NCBI GenBank assembly: GCA_030622375.1
Contig: JAUXGC010000016.1
Coordinates: 1-19,017, forward strand
Reading direction: 5' to 3'
DNA from: Sulfurovum sp.
GTDB lineage: Bacteria; Campylobacterota; Campylobacteria; Campylobacterales; Sulfurovaceae
DNA: 19,017 nucleotides
The notes under the pieces are model-generated. The model did no database searches, was not told where the DNA came from, and saw only the letters and a list, made by a program, of their open reading frames with translations. Positions 1-8,237 of this stretch are shown here, piece by piece; the stretch's first letter is position 1, and every line of letters begins with the position of its first letter. The position numbers and the translations under genes are program-made.

Positions 1-1977
1 ACTGGAAAAACTAAGACCTTGACTACTAGACTTGCATACCTTGTGAGCGAGGTAGGCATAGACCCTGCCAATACTTTGACACTTACTTTTACAAACAAGG
101 CTGCAAGCGAAATGCGTGAGCGTGCATTTAAGCTTATGTCAAACAAAATTTCTTACCCTCCTCTTTTATGCACTTTTCATAAGTTTGGTTTGCTATTTTT
201 AAAGTTTCATATTGAAAAATTAGGACGAAAAAACAGTTTTGTCATTATTGACAGTGATGACAAAAAGCGTCTTATACGCTCTATTGCCAAAGAACTGAAA
301 GTAGACTTAAACCTCTCATTTATTGCTTCTGAAATATCAAAATATAAAAATTCACTACTTACCCCTAAAGTTGTTACCCAAAAAGCAGAACTTTCTGACT
401 ATAAAAAAATAGCAAAAATTTATACGTTCTATCAGACGAATATTGAAGAAAATAATCTTGTTGATTTTGATGATCTTCTTATGCTAACTTATAAAATACT
501 TGATGAAGATGAAGAGTTGCGTAAAGAGACTAGTAATAGATATAAGTATATCATGGTTGATGAATACCAAGATACCAATGAGTTACAGTTTCGACTTCTT
601 GAACATCTTTGCAGTGAACACAACAATCTCTGCGTTGTGGGAGATGATGACCAGAGTATTTATGGGTGGAGAGGTGCAAATATCCGTAATATTTTAGAAT
701 TTGCAAACTATTTTAAAAATACAAAAACTGTTAAACTAGAAATAAATTACCGATCAACAAACCCCATCTTAAAGGCAGCAAATACCCTTATAGAGCACAA
801 CTCAACACGCTTAGGAAAAAAACTTACTTCACATAAAGGAGATGGCAAAGATGTAAAGCTACTCCACTCACTTGATGAATCTATGGAGTCTAAAGCCATT
901 GCACATCAAATACACAAGCTCATAGATAATGGCACTAACCCTGATGAAATAGCTGTGCTATATCGAATAAATGCACTTTCACGTTCTCTAGAAGAGGGTT
1001 TTAGTAAAGAGGGATTAGCCTTTAAGCTTATTGGTGGCATGCGTTTTTATGAGCGTGCTGAGATTAAAGATATCATCTCTTACTTTAGAGTATTTGCCAA
1101 CCCACATGATGATTTCTCACTACTGCGTATCATTAACAAGCCAAAACGAGGTATTGGGAAAGCATCTATAGAAAAACTTAAAAAAGCATCTTTTGATGCA
1201 CAACTTACACTTTATGAATATATAGAACAAAGCATTAAAAACCGACTCCCTGTGGTAGTTAGCAAAAAAGTAGTTGTCTCACTTACTAAACTCATTAAAG
1301 ATATAAAAGTTTTACAAGATGAGATACAAAACAATCTTCAAAACTTTATTACATTATTTGAAGAGCGTATCAAACTCAAAGACCACTATGCAGGCATGGC
1401 TGATGGCTTTGACCGCATCTTAAATATAGATGAATTTTACGGGTATTTTAGGGATGCTGTTGTTAATAATCCAAATCTTACACTTGATGAATTTCTCAAC
1501 GATATTTCACTACAGAGCGACCAAGACCAAATAGAAGAGAATGCTATTACCATTATGAGCATACATGCTGCAAAAGGTTTAGAGTTTGAGCACCTTTTTG
1601 TCATCGGTCTAGAAGAGGAGTTCTTCCCGCTTCTTGGAGAGGGGTGCAATATGGAAGAGGAGCGTCGCTTGGGGTATGTGGCTATCACTAGAGCCAAATC
1701 AGATCTTACTTTATGTTATGTTGATAGCCGTTTTTATAAAGGTCGGCGTAAAATGATAAGCAAGAGCCGTTTCTTAGGAGAAGCAGGACTTGTTCAAGAC
1801 ACAAGCCTTAAAATCACTAAAGCTTCAACTTTTAAAAAAGGCGATTTGGTTAAGCACAAAATCTTTGGCATAGGTCGAGTACAAGCAGCCAATAAGTCAG
1901 GGAAAGAATATAAACTTTTGATTAATTTTGGTGGGAATAAAAAAGAGATTTTAAGCTCTTTTGTTCAATTCATATAA
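1..1977 (+). CDS. uvrD: UvrD/PcrA-type superfamily 1 DNA helicase, 5' end outside window
   Basis: ATP-dependent 3'-5' DNA helicase of the UvrD/Rep/PcrA group, acting in repair and clearance of replication blocks. The reading frame is already open at base 1 and encodes TGKT, the end of Walker A, so the true start is upstream; the TTG at 19 is only the first start-like codon in view. Numbering from that TTG, motif Ia is TFTNKAASEMRERA (near 24-37), motif II VDEYQDTN (near 180), motif III GDDDQSIYGWRGA (near 208), motif IV EINYRSTNP, motif V SIHAAKGLEFEHLFVIG (near 514) and motif VI GYVAITRAK (near 552). The last ~50 residues (FKKGDLVKHKIFGIGRV...) resemble the Tudor-like C-terminal domain of PcrA/UvrD that contacts RNA polymerase. 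The stop TAA is 8 bases before an inverted repeat element. Family assignment is firm; uvrD versus pcrA/rep naming is not settled by sequence. Confidence 0.95.
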   Translation, partial: TGKTKTLTTRLAYLVSEVGIDPANTLTLTFTNKAASEMRERAFKLMSNKISYPPLLCTFHKFGLLFLKFHIEKLGRKNSFVIIDSDDKKRLIRSIAKELKVDLNLSFIASEISKYKNSLLTPKVVTQKAELSDYKKIAKIYTFYQTNIEENNLVDFDDLLMLTYKILDEDEELRKETSNRYKYIMVDEYQDTNELQFRLLEHLCSEHNNLCVVGDDDQSIYGWRGANIRNILEFANYFKNTKTVKLEINYRSTNPILKAANTLIEHNSTRLGKKLTSHKGDGKDVKLLHSLDESMESKAIAHQIHKLIDNGTNPDEIAVLYRINALSRSLEEGFSKEGLAFKLIGGMRFYERAEIKDIISYFRVFANPHDDFSLLRIINKPKRGIGKASIEKLKKASFDAQLTLYEYIEQSIKNRLPVVVSKKVVVSLTKLIKDIKVLQDEIQNNLQNFITLFEERIKLKDHYAGMADGFDRILNIDEFYGYFRDAVVNNPNLTLDEFLNDISLQSDQDQIEENAITIMSIHAAKGLEFEHLFVIGLEEEFFPLLGEGCNMEEERRLGYVAITRAKSDLTLCYVDSRFYKGRRKMISKSRFLGEAGLVQDTSLKITKASTFKKGDLVKHKIFGIGRVQAANKSGKEYKLLINFGGNKKEILSSFVQFI

Positions 1978-1985
1978 GTGCTCTT

Positions 1986-2086
1986 GGAAGTGGAGACTTT
2001 AGTCCCACCCAAAGTTATGGATATTAGTAAAATATAAAACTTCCAATTAGTTTAAATTGGGAGGTGGGAGTAAACTCTCCACTTCC
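1986..2086. repeat. Inverted pair of GGAAG-headed hairpin repeats (copy 1)
   Basis: Two 24-base units face each other at 1986-2009 and 2063-2086, with their GGAAG ends outward. Each unit folds as GTGG(bulged A)GAN-TTTA-NTCCCAC. The left unit has GAC-TTTA-GTC where the right unit and both units at 9670-9804 have GAG-TTTA-CTC, so the pair has swapped while base pairing is kept. Between them is a separate hairpin, CCAATT (2043-2048) with AATTGG (2055-2060). The element fills the gap between the helicase stop and truB and is probably transcribed. No transposase gene is visible nearby. Confidence 0.85.
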
Positions 2087-2118
2087 AAAAAATATGTAAA
2101 AAGCAGGATAATAAGCCC

Positions 2119-2955
2119 TTGAATCGATTATTTGTCGTAAACAAACCTATCTTCCGTACTTCTAATGGCTATATGGGATATGTAAAAAGAAAATACAATA
2201 CAAAAAAAGTAGGTTTTTCTGGCACGCTAGACCCATTTGCTACGGGGTGTCTTATAGTCGCTACTGGTCAATATACTAAACTTTTTCAATATCTTGACAA
2301 AACACCCAAAAGCTACAGGGCTACTGTGTGGTTAGGGGTCAACTCTCCTAGTTTAGACATTGAAAAAGTAGATAGCATCAAAGAAATCGTACCCTTTTCA
2401 CAAGAGAAAATAGAAGAAGTTTTACACTCTTTTAAAGGTAAATTAACTTACTATCCGCCAAAATTTTGTGCTAAAAAAATAGATGGAAAACGTGCATATC
2501 AACTTGCTAGAGAAGGAAAAGAAGTAAAATTAAAAACCATTACTTCTACTGTTTATGATATTAAACTTTTAAATTATAATCATCCTTTTGTACATTTTGA
2601 AGCTAAAGTAAGTGAAGGAACATACATAAGAAGCTTAGGCCTATTGATAGCAGATAAACTAAAAGTAGATGGTACACTCTCTAGTTTACACCGTATCCAT
2701 GAAGGACGATTTTACTATGATAATGAAAAGTCCCTAGATCCATTCACAAATTTGGCTCTTCCTTCCAATATTTACACTGGAGAGGGGGAATATATGGAAT
2801 TAGGTAAAAAGCTCTCTGTAGAGTATTTTGAGATGAAAGAGGATGGTGTCTACCTCGTAGAAACAGCTAACTTTTTCTCTATCATCGAAATACTTCATGA
2901 AACAGTTAAATATAGATTTAATAGAATACCAAAATTTGAGGAAGTTTATGTATAG
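2119..2955 (+). CDS. truB: tRNA pseudouridine(55) synthase TruB
   Basis: Converts uridine 55 in the T-loop of tRNAs to pseudouridine in the cytoplasm. The N-terminal MNRLFVVNKP and GFSGTLDPFATG motifs are typical; the catalytic aspartate is D38 of GTLDP. Later conserved pieces are the KIDGKRAYQLAREGKEV and SEGTYIRSLG motifs. The 278 residues are normal for TruB in this phylum. The start is a TTG at 2119, chosen because MNRLFV is the usual N-terminus and an AGGA lies at 2105-2108 (10 bases upstream); no ATG fits. The 3' end overlaps ispE by 8 bases, so the two are translationally coupled. In many Campylobacterota csrA lies between these two genes; it is absent here. Confidence 0.95.
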   Translation: MNRLFVVNKPIFRTSNGYMGYVKRKYNTKKVGFSGTLDPFATGCLIVATGQYTKLFQYLDKTPKSYRATVWLGVNSPSLDIEKVDSIKEIVPFSQEKIEEVLHSFKGKLTYYPPKFCAKKIDGKRAYQLAREGKEVKLKTITSTVYDIKLLNYNHPFVHFEAKVSEGTYIRSLGLLIADKLKVDGTLSSLHRIHEGRFYYDNEKSLDPFTNLALPSNIYTGEGEYMELGKKLSVEYFEMKEDGVYLVETANFFSIIEILHETVKYRFNRIPKFEEVYV

Positions 2956-3718
2956 TATTAAAGCTCATGCAAAAGTAAATATATTTTTAAAAATTACTGG
3001 ACACAAAGATGGATACCATACTCTGATTTCTAGGTTTGTGAGAGTAGAAGACCTTTATGATACCATTGTCTTTAAGCCTTGCAAGTGCGATACTTTTACC
3101 ATAGAAGGTTGCAATGATGTACTACTAGAGTCAAATACCATTTACAAGGCTTATAAAGCACTAAGTGAGCAGACCAATAACCTTGATATAGTAAACTTTT
3201 TCCATGAACATAAAGTAGTAGTCACAAAACGTATTCCAAGCCAAGCAGGTTTAGGCGGAGGTAGTTCGGATGCCGCAGCTTTTATGCGGTTGGTCAATGA
3301 GGTTTGCAATTTGCAAATAGATACTAAAGAGTTGGCTCAAATAGGAAGCACTATAGGGGCAGACCTCCCTTTTTTCATATACAACTACCCATCAGCTAAT
3401 GTATCTGGCTTTGGAGAGATGGTTGAACCTTTTGAAGAGGAGATATTGTCACTAGAGCTTTACACACCAAATATAGGCTGCAACACAGCAGTAGTATATA
3501 AAGATTTTAAAAAATATCTCTTACAAAATATAGCTATCTCTTCCTTTTTTGGATGGGAAAAACTAGATTCAAAAACTATATTAAAAACCGTGCAAAATCC
3601 AGTAGTTCTAAATGACCTTTACGCAGCATCTCTAATATCATACCCCAGTCTAAAAAAACTAGGTAAAAAAGGGTGGTTTTTTTCTGGTAGTGGGAGTACA
3701 TTTTTTAGATTGAAATAG
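2948..3718 (+). CDS. ispE: 4-diphosphocytidyl-2-C-methyl-D-erythritol kinase IspE
   Basis: GHMP-family kinase of the MEP isoprenoid pathway; it phosphorylates the 2-hydroxyl of CDP-methylerythritol using ATP. The start at 2948 gives MYSIKAHAKVNIFLKI, the standard IspE beginning, preceded by GAGGAAG at 2938-2944. A longer in-frame opening from 2897 lies inside truB and is not needed. K9 and N11 match the substrate-binding AK.N motif, the ATP loop is PSQAGLGGGSSDAA (97-110), and the probable catalytic aspartate is D139 in GADLPFFI. The C-terminal SGSGSTFF is the third GHMP motif. The 256-residue length is usual. It is the last gene of this + strand run; the cytochrome gene converges on it 8 bases further on. 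Confidence 0.96.
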   Translation: MYSIKAHAKVNIFLKITGHKDGYHTLISRFVRVEDLYDTIVFKPCKCDTFTIEGCNDVLLESNTIYKAYKALSEQTNNLDIVNFFHEHKVVVTKRIPSQAGLGGGSSDAAAFMRLVNEVCNLQIDTKELAQIGSTIGADLPFFIYNYPSANVSGFGEMVEPFEEEILSLELYTPNIGCNTAVVYKDFKKYLLQNIAISSFFGWEKLDSKTILKTVQNPVVLNDLYAASLISYPSLKKLGKKGWFFSGSGSTFFRLK

Positions 3719-3726
3719 TCAATAGT

Positions 3727-4938
3727 TTAAAAATGAACCTCTTGTTTATCAAAAATATACTCTTTTAAAAAAAATGTGTCCGTTACATTTAAAATTTTCC
3801 CCATATCTTTACCGATAAATCTATAAGAGAGACTATATTTTCCATATGCTGCCTTCTTAGGAATAGAAAACCTATAATTCTTGTTACTTTTCCCATCTAG
3901 TCGTGTATCGCTCGCCATAGACTTAGCAAGATATGGAATAGTCAAATTTCCTTTTTCATCTTTCCATTTTGCAGCTAGAGTATATCTCTCTTCTCCTACC
4001 TCTTTATCCTGTTTATCAAAATAGCTTACACTAATGGTAATTTCTCTCAATCCATAACCTGTTGGTATTTTATGTGGTGTGTTATTTTTAATATTAATCA
4101 CAAGTTCATTATCTTGAATAGAATTTTTTACCTCAACATAATCAGCCATGATGTCACTATTGTTTACGCTAGCAAAATAATGTTTTCTAACCATTCTACT
4201 TTTTGGTTTTTCTCCTACTTTGGCATAATTCGAAGCAAAACCTTGCTTTTTTTCACTCATATGGCATGAACTGCACCCCTCTACAGTCTCATTATTATCT
4301 TTTGAAAATCTATCATACTCTTTACCTGTAGAATAAACTTCAAGACCTTGATGGTTTTTTGCACCAAAGTGACAGGCAAAACAGAGTTTGGGACTATTGT
4401 TTGTAAAATGTTCTCGTTGTTCAGATTTATGGTAAGGTGAATCTGAGTCTGCAAAGGGACCGAACATGGTTCCTTGCGATCCAAATGTAATATCATGCAT
4501 ACCTCTAGAACCTACTGTTTTATCTAAATGAATTTTATCTATATTGTGGCATACTACACAGTTAACACCATTCTGCATATTTTTAGAATTAAGTGATTTA
4601 TTGTATGCATATGCTGTATTATTGTCTCCTATAAGTAGTGACAATTTATCCTCATCGCTAATTTTACTCTTTGTAACTCTTGGATTATGGCATTTTGCAC
4701 AATCTATTATAAGTTCATCCAGAATTAAAGTAGGCTTTTTTTCCACAATATATATAAGTGATTTTTTAAATAAATCATTCTTACTAAAATGAGAATTAGC
4801 ATGTCTTGAAGTTTCCCATTTGTTTGATATATCCATATGGCAAGCTTCACAATTTTTGTTTGATTCCCATTTTATTCCTATCTCTTCTGATGCAAAAAGG
4901 GATATGACTAACAATATGCTTATAATTATATACTTCAT
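3727..4938 (-). CDS. Exported pentaheme c-type cytochrome
   Basis: Predicted periplasmic electron-transfer protein with a clear signal peptide (positively charged start, hydrophobic 4-15, likely cleavage near ASE at 16-18). Five CXXCH heme-binding motifs are visible at residues 30-34, 80-84, 127-131, 186-190 and 222-226, followed by a heme-free C-terminal half (about 265-403) rich in beta-strand-like segments with NNTPHKIPTGYG. Such an arrangement occurs in cytochrome c554/c'-like multiheme proteins. Many additional histidines (H46, H50, H148, H170, H177) could be distal heme ligands. I do not recognise a specific enzyme: it lacks a CXXCK motif, which argues against classical NrfA. It stands alone, divergent from smpB and converging on ispE, so context gives no partner. 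The Shine-Dalgarno sequence is weak (AGAGAAAA). Confidence 0.85.
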   Translation of the reverse strand: MKYIIISILLVISLFASEEIGIKWESNKNCEACHMDISNKWETSRHANSHFSKNDLFKKSLIYIVEKKPTLILDELIIDCAKCHNPRVTKSKISDEDKLSLLIGDNNTAYAYNKSLNSKNMQNGVNCVVCHNIDKIHLDKTVGSRGMHDITFGSQGTMFGPFADSDSPYHKSEQREHFTNNSPKLCFACHFGAKNHQGLEVYSTGKEYDRFSKDNNETVEGCSSCHMSEKKQGFASNYAKVGEKPKSRMVRKHYFASVNNSDIMADYVEVKNSIQDNELVINIKNNTPHKIPTGYGLREITISVSYFDKQDKEVGEERYTLAAKWKDEKGNLTIPYLAKSMASDTRLDGKSNKNYRFSIPKKAAYGKYSLSYRFIGKDMGKILNVTDTFFLKEYIFDKQEVHF

Positions 4939-5017
4939 TTAATTTTCTCTTTAGAATTAAAATATTGAACTGTTACTTTATATATTACTATAAATAAACT
5001 TTTATTTTCATCTATGT

Positions 5018-5027
5018 TATAATTATA
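5018..5027. promoter_or_regulatory. Overlapping divergent -10 elements for smpB and the cytochrome
   Basis: A TATAATTATA palindrome gives TATAAT on the + strand (5018-5023, preceded by TATGT) for smpB and TATAAT on the - strand (5022-5027) for the cytochrome. Start sites would be about 15 bases upstream of smpB and 85 bases upstream of the cytochrome. No convincing -35 is seen on either side, as is common for sigma-70 promoters in this phylum. The two -10 boxes share two bases, so polymerase binding should be mutually exclusive. This is inferred from sequence only. Confidence 0.5.
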
Positions 5028-5045
5028 TCAAAAAAAGGACTCTTT

Positions 5046-5507
5046 TTGGCTATTAATATTATTGTACAAAACAAAAAAGCCAGACATGACTATGAAATAC
5101 TTGAAAAGTTTGAAGCAGGTATTGTTCTGGCTGGTGTGGAAGTTAAGGCGCTCAGAGCCAAACGTGCTAATCTTGCGGATGCATTTTGTCGCTTCATACA
5201 AGGAGAATTGCATCTTATGAATGCTCACATTGCATATCTTGAAACTGCACACAAGCACTATAGTCCAGATACAAGAAGTCCAAGAAAGCTGCTTTTGCAT
5301 AAAAAACAGCTAGAAAAGCTTCACATAAAGGTGCATAAAGACGGGCTAACCATAGTACCTCTTATGATATATTTTAACGAGCGTAACTATGCTAAAGTAA
5401 GCATTGCCATTGCCAAAGGGAAAAAACTACATGATAAGCGTGCTGATATGAAAGCTAAAACACTTGACAGAGAAGCAAATCAAGCAATAAAGAACAGGTC
5501 TTACTAA
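5046..5507 (+). CDS. smpB: SsrA-binding protein SmpB
   Basis: Binds tmRNA and places it in the A site of stalled ribosomes for trans-translation. The core motifs are NKKARHDYEILEKFEAG, GVEVKALRAKRANLADAF and the basic tail REANQAIKNR, giving 153 residues, a normal length. The start is TTG at 5046, supported by AAGGA at 5035-5039 and the short MAINIIVQNKKARH lead-in; no ATG is available before the conserved core. It has its own promoter and a very short leader. From memory smpB usually follows ispE directly in Campylobacterota; here the cytochrome gene on the other strand separates them. Confidence 0.95.
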   Translation: MAINIIVQNKKARHDYEILEKFEAGIVLAGVEVKALRAKRANLADAFCRFIQGELHLMNAHIAYLETAHKHYSPDTRSPRKLLLHKKQLEKLHIKVHKDGLTIVPLMIYFNERNYAKVSIAIAKGKKLHDKRADMKAKTLDREANQAIKNRSY

Positions 5508-5517
5508 AAAAATTTCT

Positions 5518-6096
5518 TTATTTAATCACCAATACTTCTCTTATAGTTCTGTAGAGATATTTTAGTTTTGTCATGAAGAAGCTATTTTTTGTAAAATACT
5601 TTTGTTTTAAACTTTGAATTTTTCTTTTAATGCTAACTTTTACTATAGCCAACTTCTCTATCATTTTGATATATGCTTTGCATGACTTTACCCAATCTAT
5701 CCCTCTCATTATCCAGTCATAAAGCCATTTAAACCATCCGAACTGCATAAGTTTATCTTCAGTAATTTTAAAAAAGTAAAAAGTAAAAGCGGTTATAGGG
5801 ATTTTAGAGAGATAGAGAGAAACCCCTAGTAAAACTTGACCGCTTACGAACAGTACTCCTGAATAAATTCCTGCAAGTTCAACTACGGCAAGCAAGGTAA
5901 CAAAAATAAGAAGTATTACAGTAGCATTTACATTATGAAGTTTAACTTCTACTTTTTGCAAAATTTTAAGAGAGTGAACAAACTCATAAATAGGTTTAGC
6001 TATCCCCTCCCAAATCAACTCTTCAAATATGATATAGATGATGACTAATATGAGTTGTAAAAGCGATGTAAATCTGTTCTTTATGGCTGATAACAT
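5518..6096 (-). CDS. Unrecognised inner-membrane protein, 192 aa
   Basis: I do not recognise the family. Hydrophobic stretches at about residues 8-26, 58-80 and 84-108 suggest two or three membrane helices, and the last ~85 residues are basic and amphipathic (KSCKAYIKMIEKLAIVKVSIKRKI...), probably cytoplasmic. It ends tail-to-tail with smpB, only 10 bases apart. The ATG at 6096 lacks a strong Shine-Dalgarno sequence, but a good -10 lies upstream (6128-6133). The long open frame with helix-compatible composition supports a real gene; its function is unknown. Confidence 0.7.
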   Translation of the reverse strand: MLSAIKNRFTSLLQLILVIIYIIFEELIWEGIAKPIYEFVHSLKILQKVEVKLHNVNATVILLIFVTLLAVVELAGIYSGVLFVSGQVLLGVSLYLSKIPITAFTFYFFKITEDKLMQFGWFKWLYDWIMRGIDWVKSCKAYIKMIEKLAIVKVSIKRKIQSLKQKYFTKNSFFMTKLKYLYRTIREVLVIK

Positions 6097-6127
6097 AGTG
6101 GAGTATCCCTAAATAGATTTAAAAGTT

Positions 6128-6133
6128 ATTATA
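6128..6133 (-). promoter_or_regulatory. Probable promoter of the membrane-protein gene
   Basis: On the minus strand TTGCTATAATAAC gives a consensus TATAAT with an extended TGC, about 30 bases before the ATG at 6096. A TTGACT at 6177-6172 is too far away to be its -35. Confidence 0.5.
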
Positions 6134-6167
6134 GCAATTTATTTAATTAGAAAAGTAACGTACATAT

Positions 6168-6266
6168 AGAAAGTCAAGATTTCTTTTTGATTTATAGTAG
6201 TTTTGGCTAGAGGGAGTTTATGGAGTGAAATTTAAGAAAGTTTAAATTTCTTTCTGATTTATTGTA
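6168..6266. repeat. Imperfect 32-base direct repeat in the rplS 3' flank
   Basis: Bases 6168-6199 and 6235-6266 align without gaps at 27 of 32 positions (both begin AGAAAGT and contain TTTCTT.TGATTTAT.GTA). They lie 67 bases apart in the gene-free stretch 6097-6350, between rplS and the membrane-protein gene. The stretch also holds CTTAC-GTCA-GTAAG (6291-6304), a small hairpin set inside GGAG...CTCC, with no U-run behind it on either strand. AT-rich composition may inflate the match. Confidence 0.45.
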
Positions 6267-6350
6267 TATTTGCGGATTGCCGTAAAGGAGCTTACGTCAG
6301 TAAGTGACTGAGTCAACTCCCGTAAAGATGCGATGAAGCAGAAAGAAAGA

Positions 6351-6710
6351 TTATTTTCTACGAAGTTCTTTGATTCTTGCTGCTTTACCTTTGAGCTCTC
6401 TAAGATAAAATAATTTTGCTCTTCTAACTCTACCTTTTCTAAGTACTTCAATGCTATCAATAGAGTCAGAATAGAGTGGAAAAATTCTCTCAACACCTAC
6501 AGAGTTAGCACCCATTTTTCTTACCATGAATGTTCTGCCTGTACCTTGCCCTCTAATGGCTATACATAGACCTTCATAGTTTTGAACTCTCATTTTTTGA
6601 CCCTCTTTAATTCTAACAGCTACTTTTACAGTATCTCCAGCTCTAAATTCAGGAATATTTCTATTTTCCAATTGTGCTTTTTCAAAGTTTTCAATATATC
6701 TATTTCTCAT
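6351..6710 (-). CDS. rplS: 50S ribosomal protein L19
   Basis: Large-subunit protein at the 30S-50S interface. The 119 residues cover the whole family: [12 protein letters not shown], the [12 protein letters not shown] motif, [15 protein letters not shown] and the basic ending [27 protein letters not shown] in separate blocks. It is the last gene of the rpsP-khpA-rimM-trmD-rplS cluster and starts 3 bases after the trmD stop. No intrinsic terminator with a U-run follows it. Confidence 0.97.
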   Translation of the reverse strand: MRNRYIENFEKAQLENRNIPEFRAGDTVKVAVRIKEGQKMRVQNYEGLCIAIRGQGTGRTFMVRKMGANSVGVERIFPLYSDSIDSIEVLRKGRVRRAKLFYLRELKGKAARIKELRRK

Positions 6711-6713
6711 CTG

Positions 6714-7397
6714 TTATACCTTTTTGTATAAATCTGGGCGAAAATACTTTGTTTTACACAAAGCTAGCCCTATTTTTAAGTCCGTGATTTTACTATGATT
6801 ACCCTTTAAGAACTCTGAAACTACGGTACTATTTTCATAAATTATAGGCTTTGTAAAAGAGGGGGCTTCCAAAAGTGAGTCTTCAAAACTTTCAAGACTT
6901 AAAGAGTCACTATTTCCAAGCACTCCATCAACATTTCTAGCAACAGCATCACATACCACTATACTTGCTAGTTCACCACCAGTTAATATAAAATCTCCTA
7001 TGGAGAACAGTTCATCTGCACAAGCCTCTACTACTCGTTCATCTATGCCCTCATAACGTCCTGAAACAAAAACTATATGCTCCTTTTTGGCTAAACGTTT
7101 GGCATCATTTTGGGTAAATCTTTTAGATACAGGAGATAGAAAAACTATATGTGCTCTAGGTGATGTCTCTTTTACACTTTTTAATGTATCCATTAAAGGT
7201 TGCGGGGTCATAAGCATACCTGCACCTCCACCTACCATAGGAGCATCTACGCGATTATGTTTGTCAGTAGTAAAATCACGAGGATTATAGAAATCTATAG
7301 ATATTTTTTTATCTTCAATAGCACGCTTTAAGATACTTTCAGAAAAATATCCCTTAATAAGGTTTGGGAAAATAGTGATAAAAGAGAATTTTATCAT
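6714..7397 (-). CDS. trmD: tRNA (guanine(37)-N1)-methyltransferase TrmD
   Basis: SPOUT-class enzyme using S-adenosylmethionine to make m1G37, which prevents frameshifting. Visible motifs are FSFITIFPNLI at the start, MVGGGAGML (54-62), GRYEGIDERV (113-122) and SIGDFILTGGELA (132-144); the last two form the trefoil knot and catalytic region. The 227-residue length is normal. Its ATG shares one base with the rimM stop (TAATG), indicating translational coupling. The order rimM-trmD-rplS is the common bacterial arrangement. Confidence 0.97.
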   Translation of the reverse strand: MIKFSFITIFPNLIKGYFSESILKRAIEDKKISIDFYNPRDFTTDKHNRVDAPMVGGGAGMLMTPQPLMDTLKSVKETSPRAHIVFLSPVSKRFTQNDAKRLAKKEHIVFVSGRYEGIDERVVEACADELFSIGDFILTGGELASIVVCDAVARNVDGVLGNSDSLSLESFEDSLLEAPSFTKPIIYENSTVVSEFLKGNHSKITDLKIGLALCKTKYFRPDLYKKV

Positions 7398-7924
7398 TAG
7401 CTAGCTTCCAATATCTCTTTGGCATCTTGCGTAAATACTATTTGCTGTTCTATATCTGTTTTAAGAACATATCTTGAAATATATGGGATTAAAAACTGTT
7501 TGTTGAAACCTATTTTAAATAAGGATTCATCAGTATCAATAATCAAGTAGTCAGTATCTGACATCCGCTGAATATCTTTAACTTTTCCCAAAACTTCATC
7601 TCTTTGTTTTACCACGCATCCAATTACATCAAACCAAAAGTGTTGCCCTTCATCTAAGTTACAATCTTCTTTGGTTTGATTTTCGTTGGCATAAATTTTG
7701 GTATTTGTAAGTTTTTTTGCAGCATCAATACTTTCGTATCCTGTAAAACGTATAATCCCTCGTGTGAAATTTATATCACAAATGGTTAGATTGCCACGAT
7801 CGGTTTTATATATATTGCCTACTTTAAACTGTTCTGGAAAGTCTGTATAGAGATGAAATTTTAAATCTCCCCAAAGACCAATAGTTCGACCTATTTGGGC
7901 TATAAGTGCGTTCTCGTTAGACAT
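7397..7924 (-). CDS. rimM: Ribosome maturation factor RimM
   Basis: 30S assembly factor that acts on the head domain together with ribosomal protein S19. The N-terminal domain begins IAQIGRTIGLWGDLKFH and contains the RFTGYESIDAAKKL block; the C-terminal PRC-barrel has HFWFDVIGCVV and ends FLIPYI. At 175 residues it is normal. The ATG at 7924 has no obvious Shine-Dalgarno sequence, and 66 gene-free bases separate it from khpA. The downstream trmD is coupled by a one-base overlap. Confidence 0.95.
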   Translation of the reverse strand: MSNENALIAQIGRTIGLWGDLKFHLYTDFPEQFKVGNIYKTDRGNLTICDINFTRGIIRFTGYESIDAAKKLTNTKIYANENQTKEDCNLDEGQHFWFDVIGCVVKQRDEVLGKVKDIQRMSDTDYLIIDTDESLFKIGFNKQFLIPYISRYVLKTDIEQQIVFTQDAKEILEAS

Positions 7925-7990
7925 ATTTGAAGTTTTAGTTAAGTTTCTTTGTAAGATACAAAGATTGAGTTAGAAGAGACAACATAGTAA

Positions 7991-8233
7991 TTACTCTGTG
8001 TCCTTAATATTTACACGGTAATTTTTACCGCCTTTTGCTTTGCCGGCAGATATAACTGTCTTAATAGAGTTAATCATTCTTCCCTCTTTGCCTATGAGTT
8101 TTCCTATGTCTTCACTATTTGCAAAAATAGTAATCTCATCGAAATTCTCATCAATCTGGGTTATCTCTATGGAGATATCTTCAGGGTGGTTTACCAAAAG
8201 CTTGGTATATGAGAGCAGGAAGTCTTTAACCAT
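7991..8233 (-). CDS. khpA: KH-domain RNA-binding protein KhpA
   Basis: Small single-KH protein (80 residues) that binds RNA, in other bacteria as a partner of KhpB/EloR. The KH core is IGKLIGKEGRMINSIKTVI with the GXXG loop at G48-K-E-G51. Its place between rpsP and rimM is the standard one for KhpA (YlqC). It starts 4 bases after the rpsP stop. Confidence 0.92.
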   Translation of the reverse strand: MVKDFLLSYTKLLVNHPEDISIEITQIDENFDEITIFANSEDIGKLIGKEGRMINSIKTVISAGKAKGGKNYRVNIKDTE

Positions 8234-8237
8234 GAAA

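Noticed and set aside
1986..2086. CRISPR array or att site pair
   Set aside because: Units are inverted rather than direct, only two per locus, and there are no regular spacers, cas genes or integrase.
3727..4938. NrfA-type nitrite reductase
   Set aside because: There are five heme motifs, but no CXXCK active-site heme, and the spacing and C-terminal domain differ.
6241..6350. Intrinsic terminator after rplS
   Set aside because: The hairpins present are not followed by a U-run on the minus strand.
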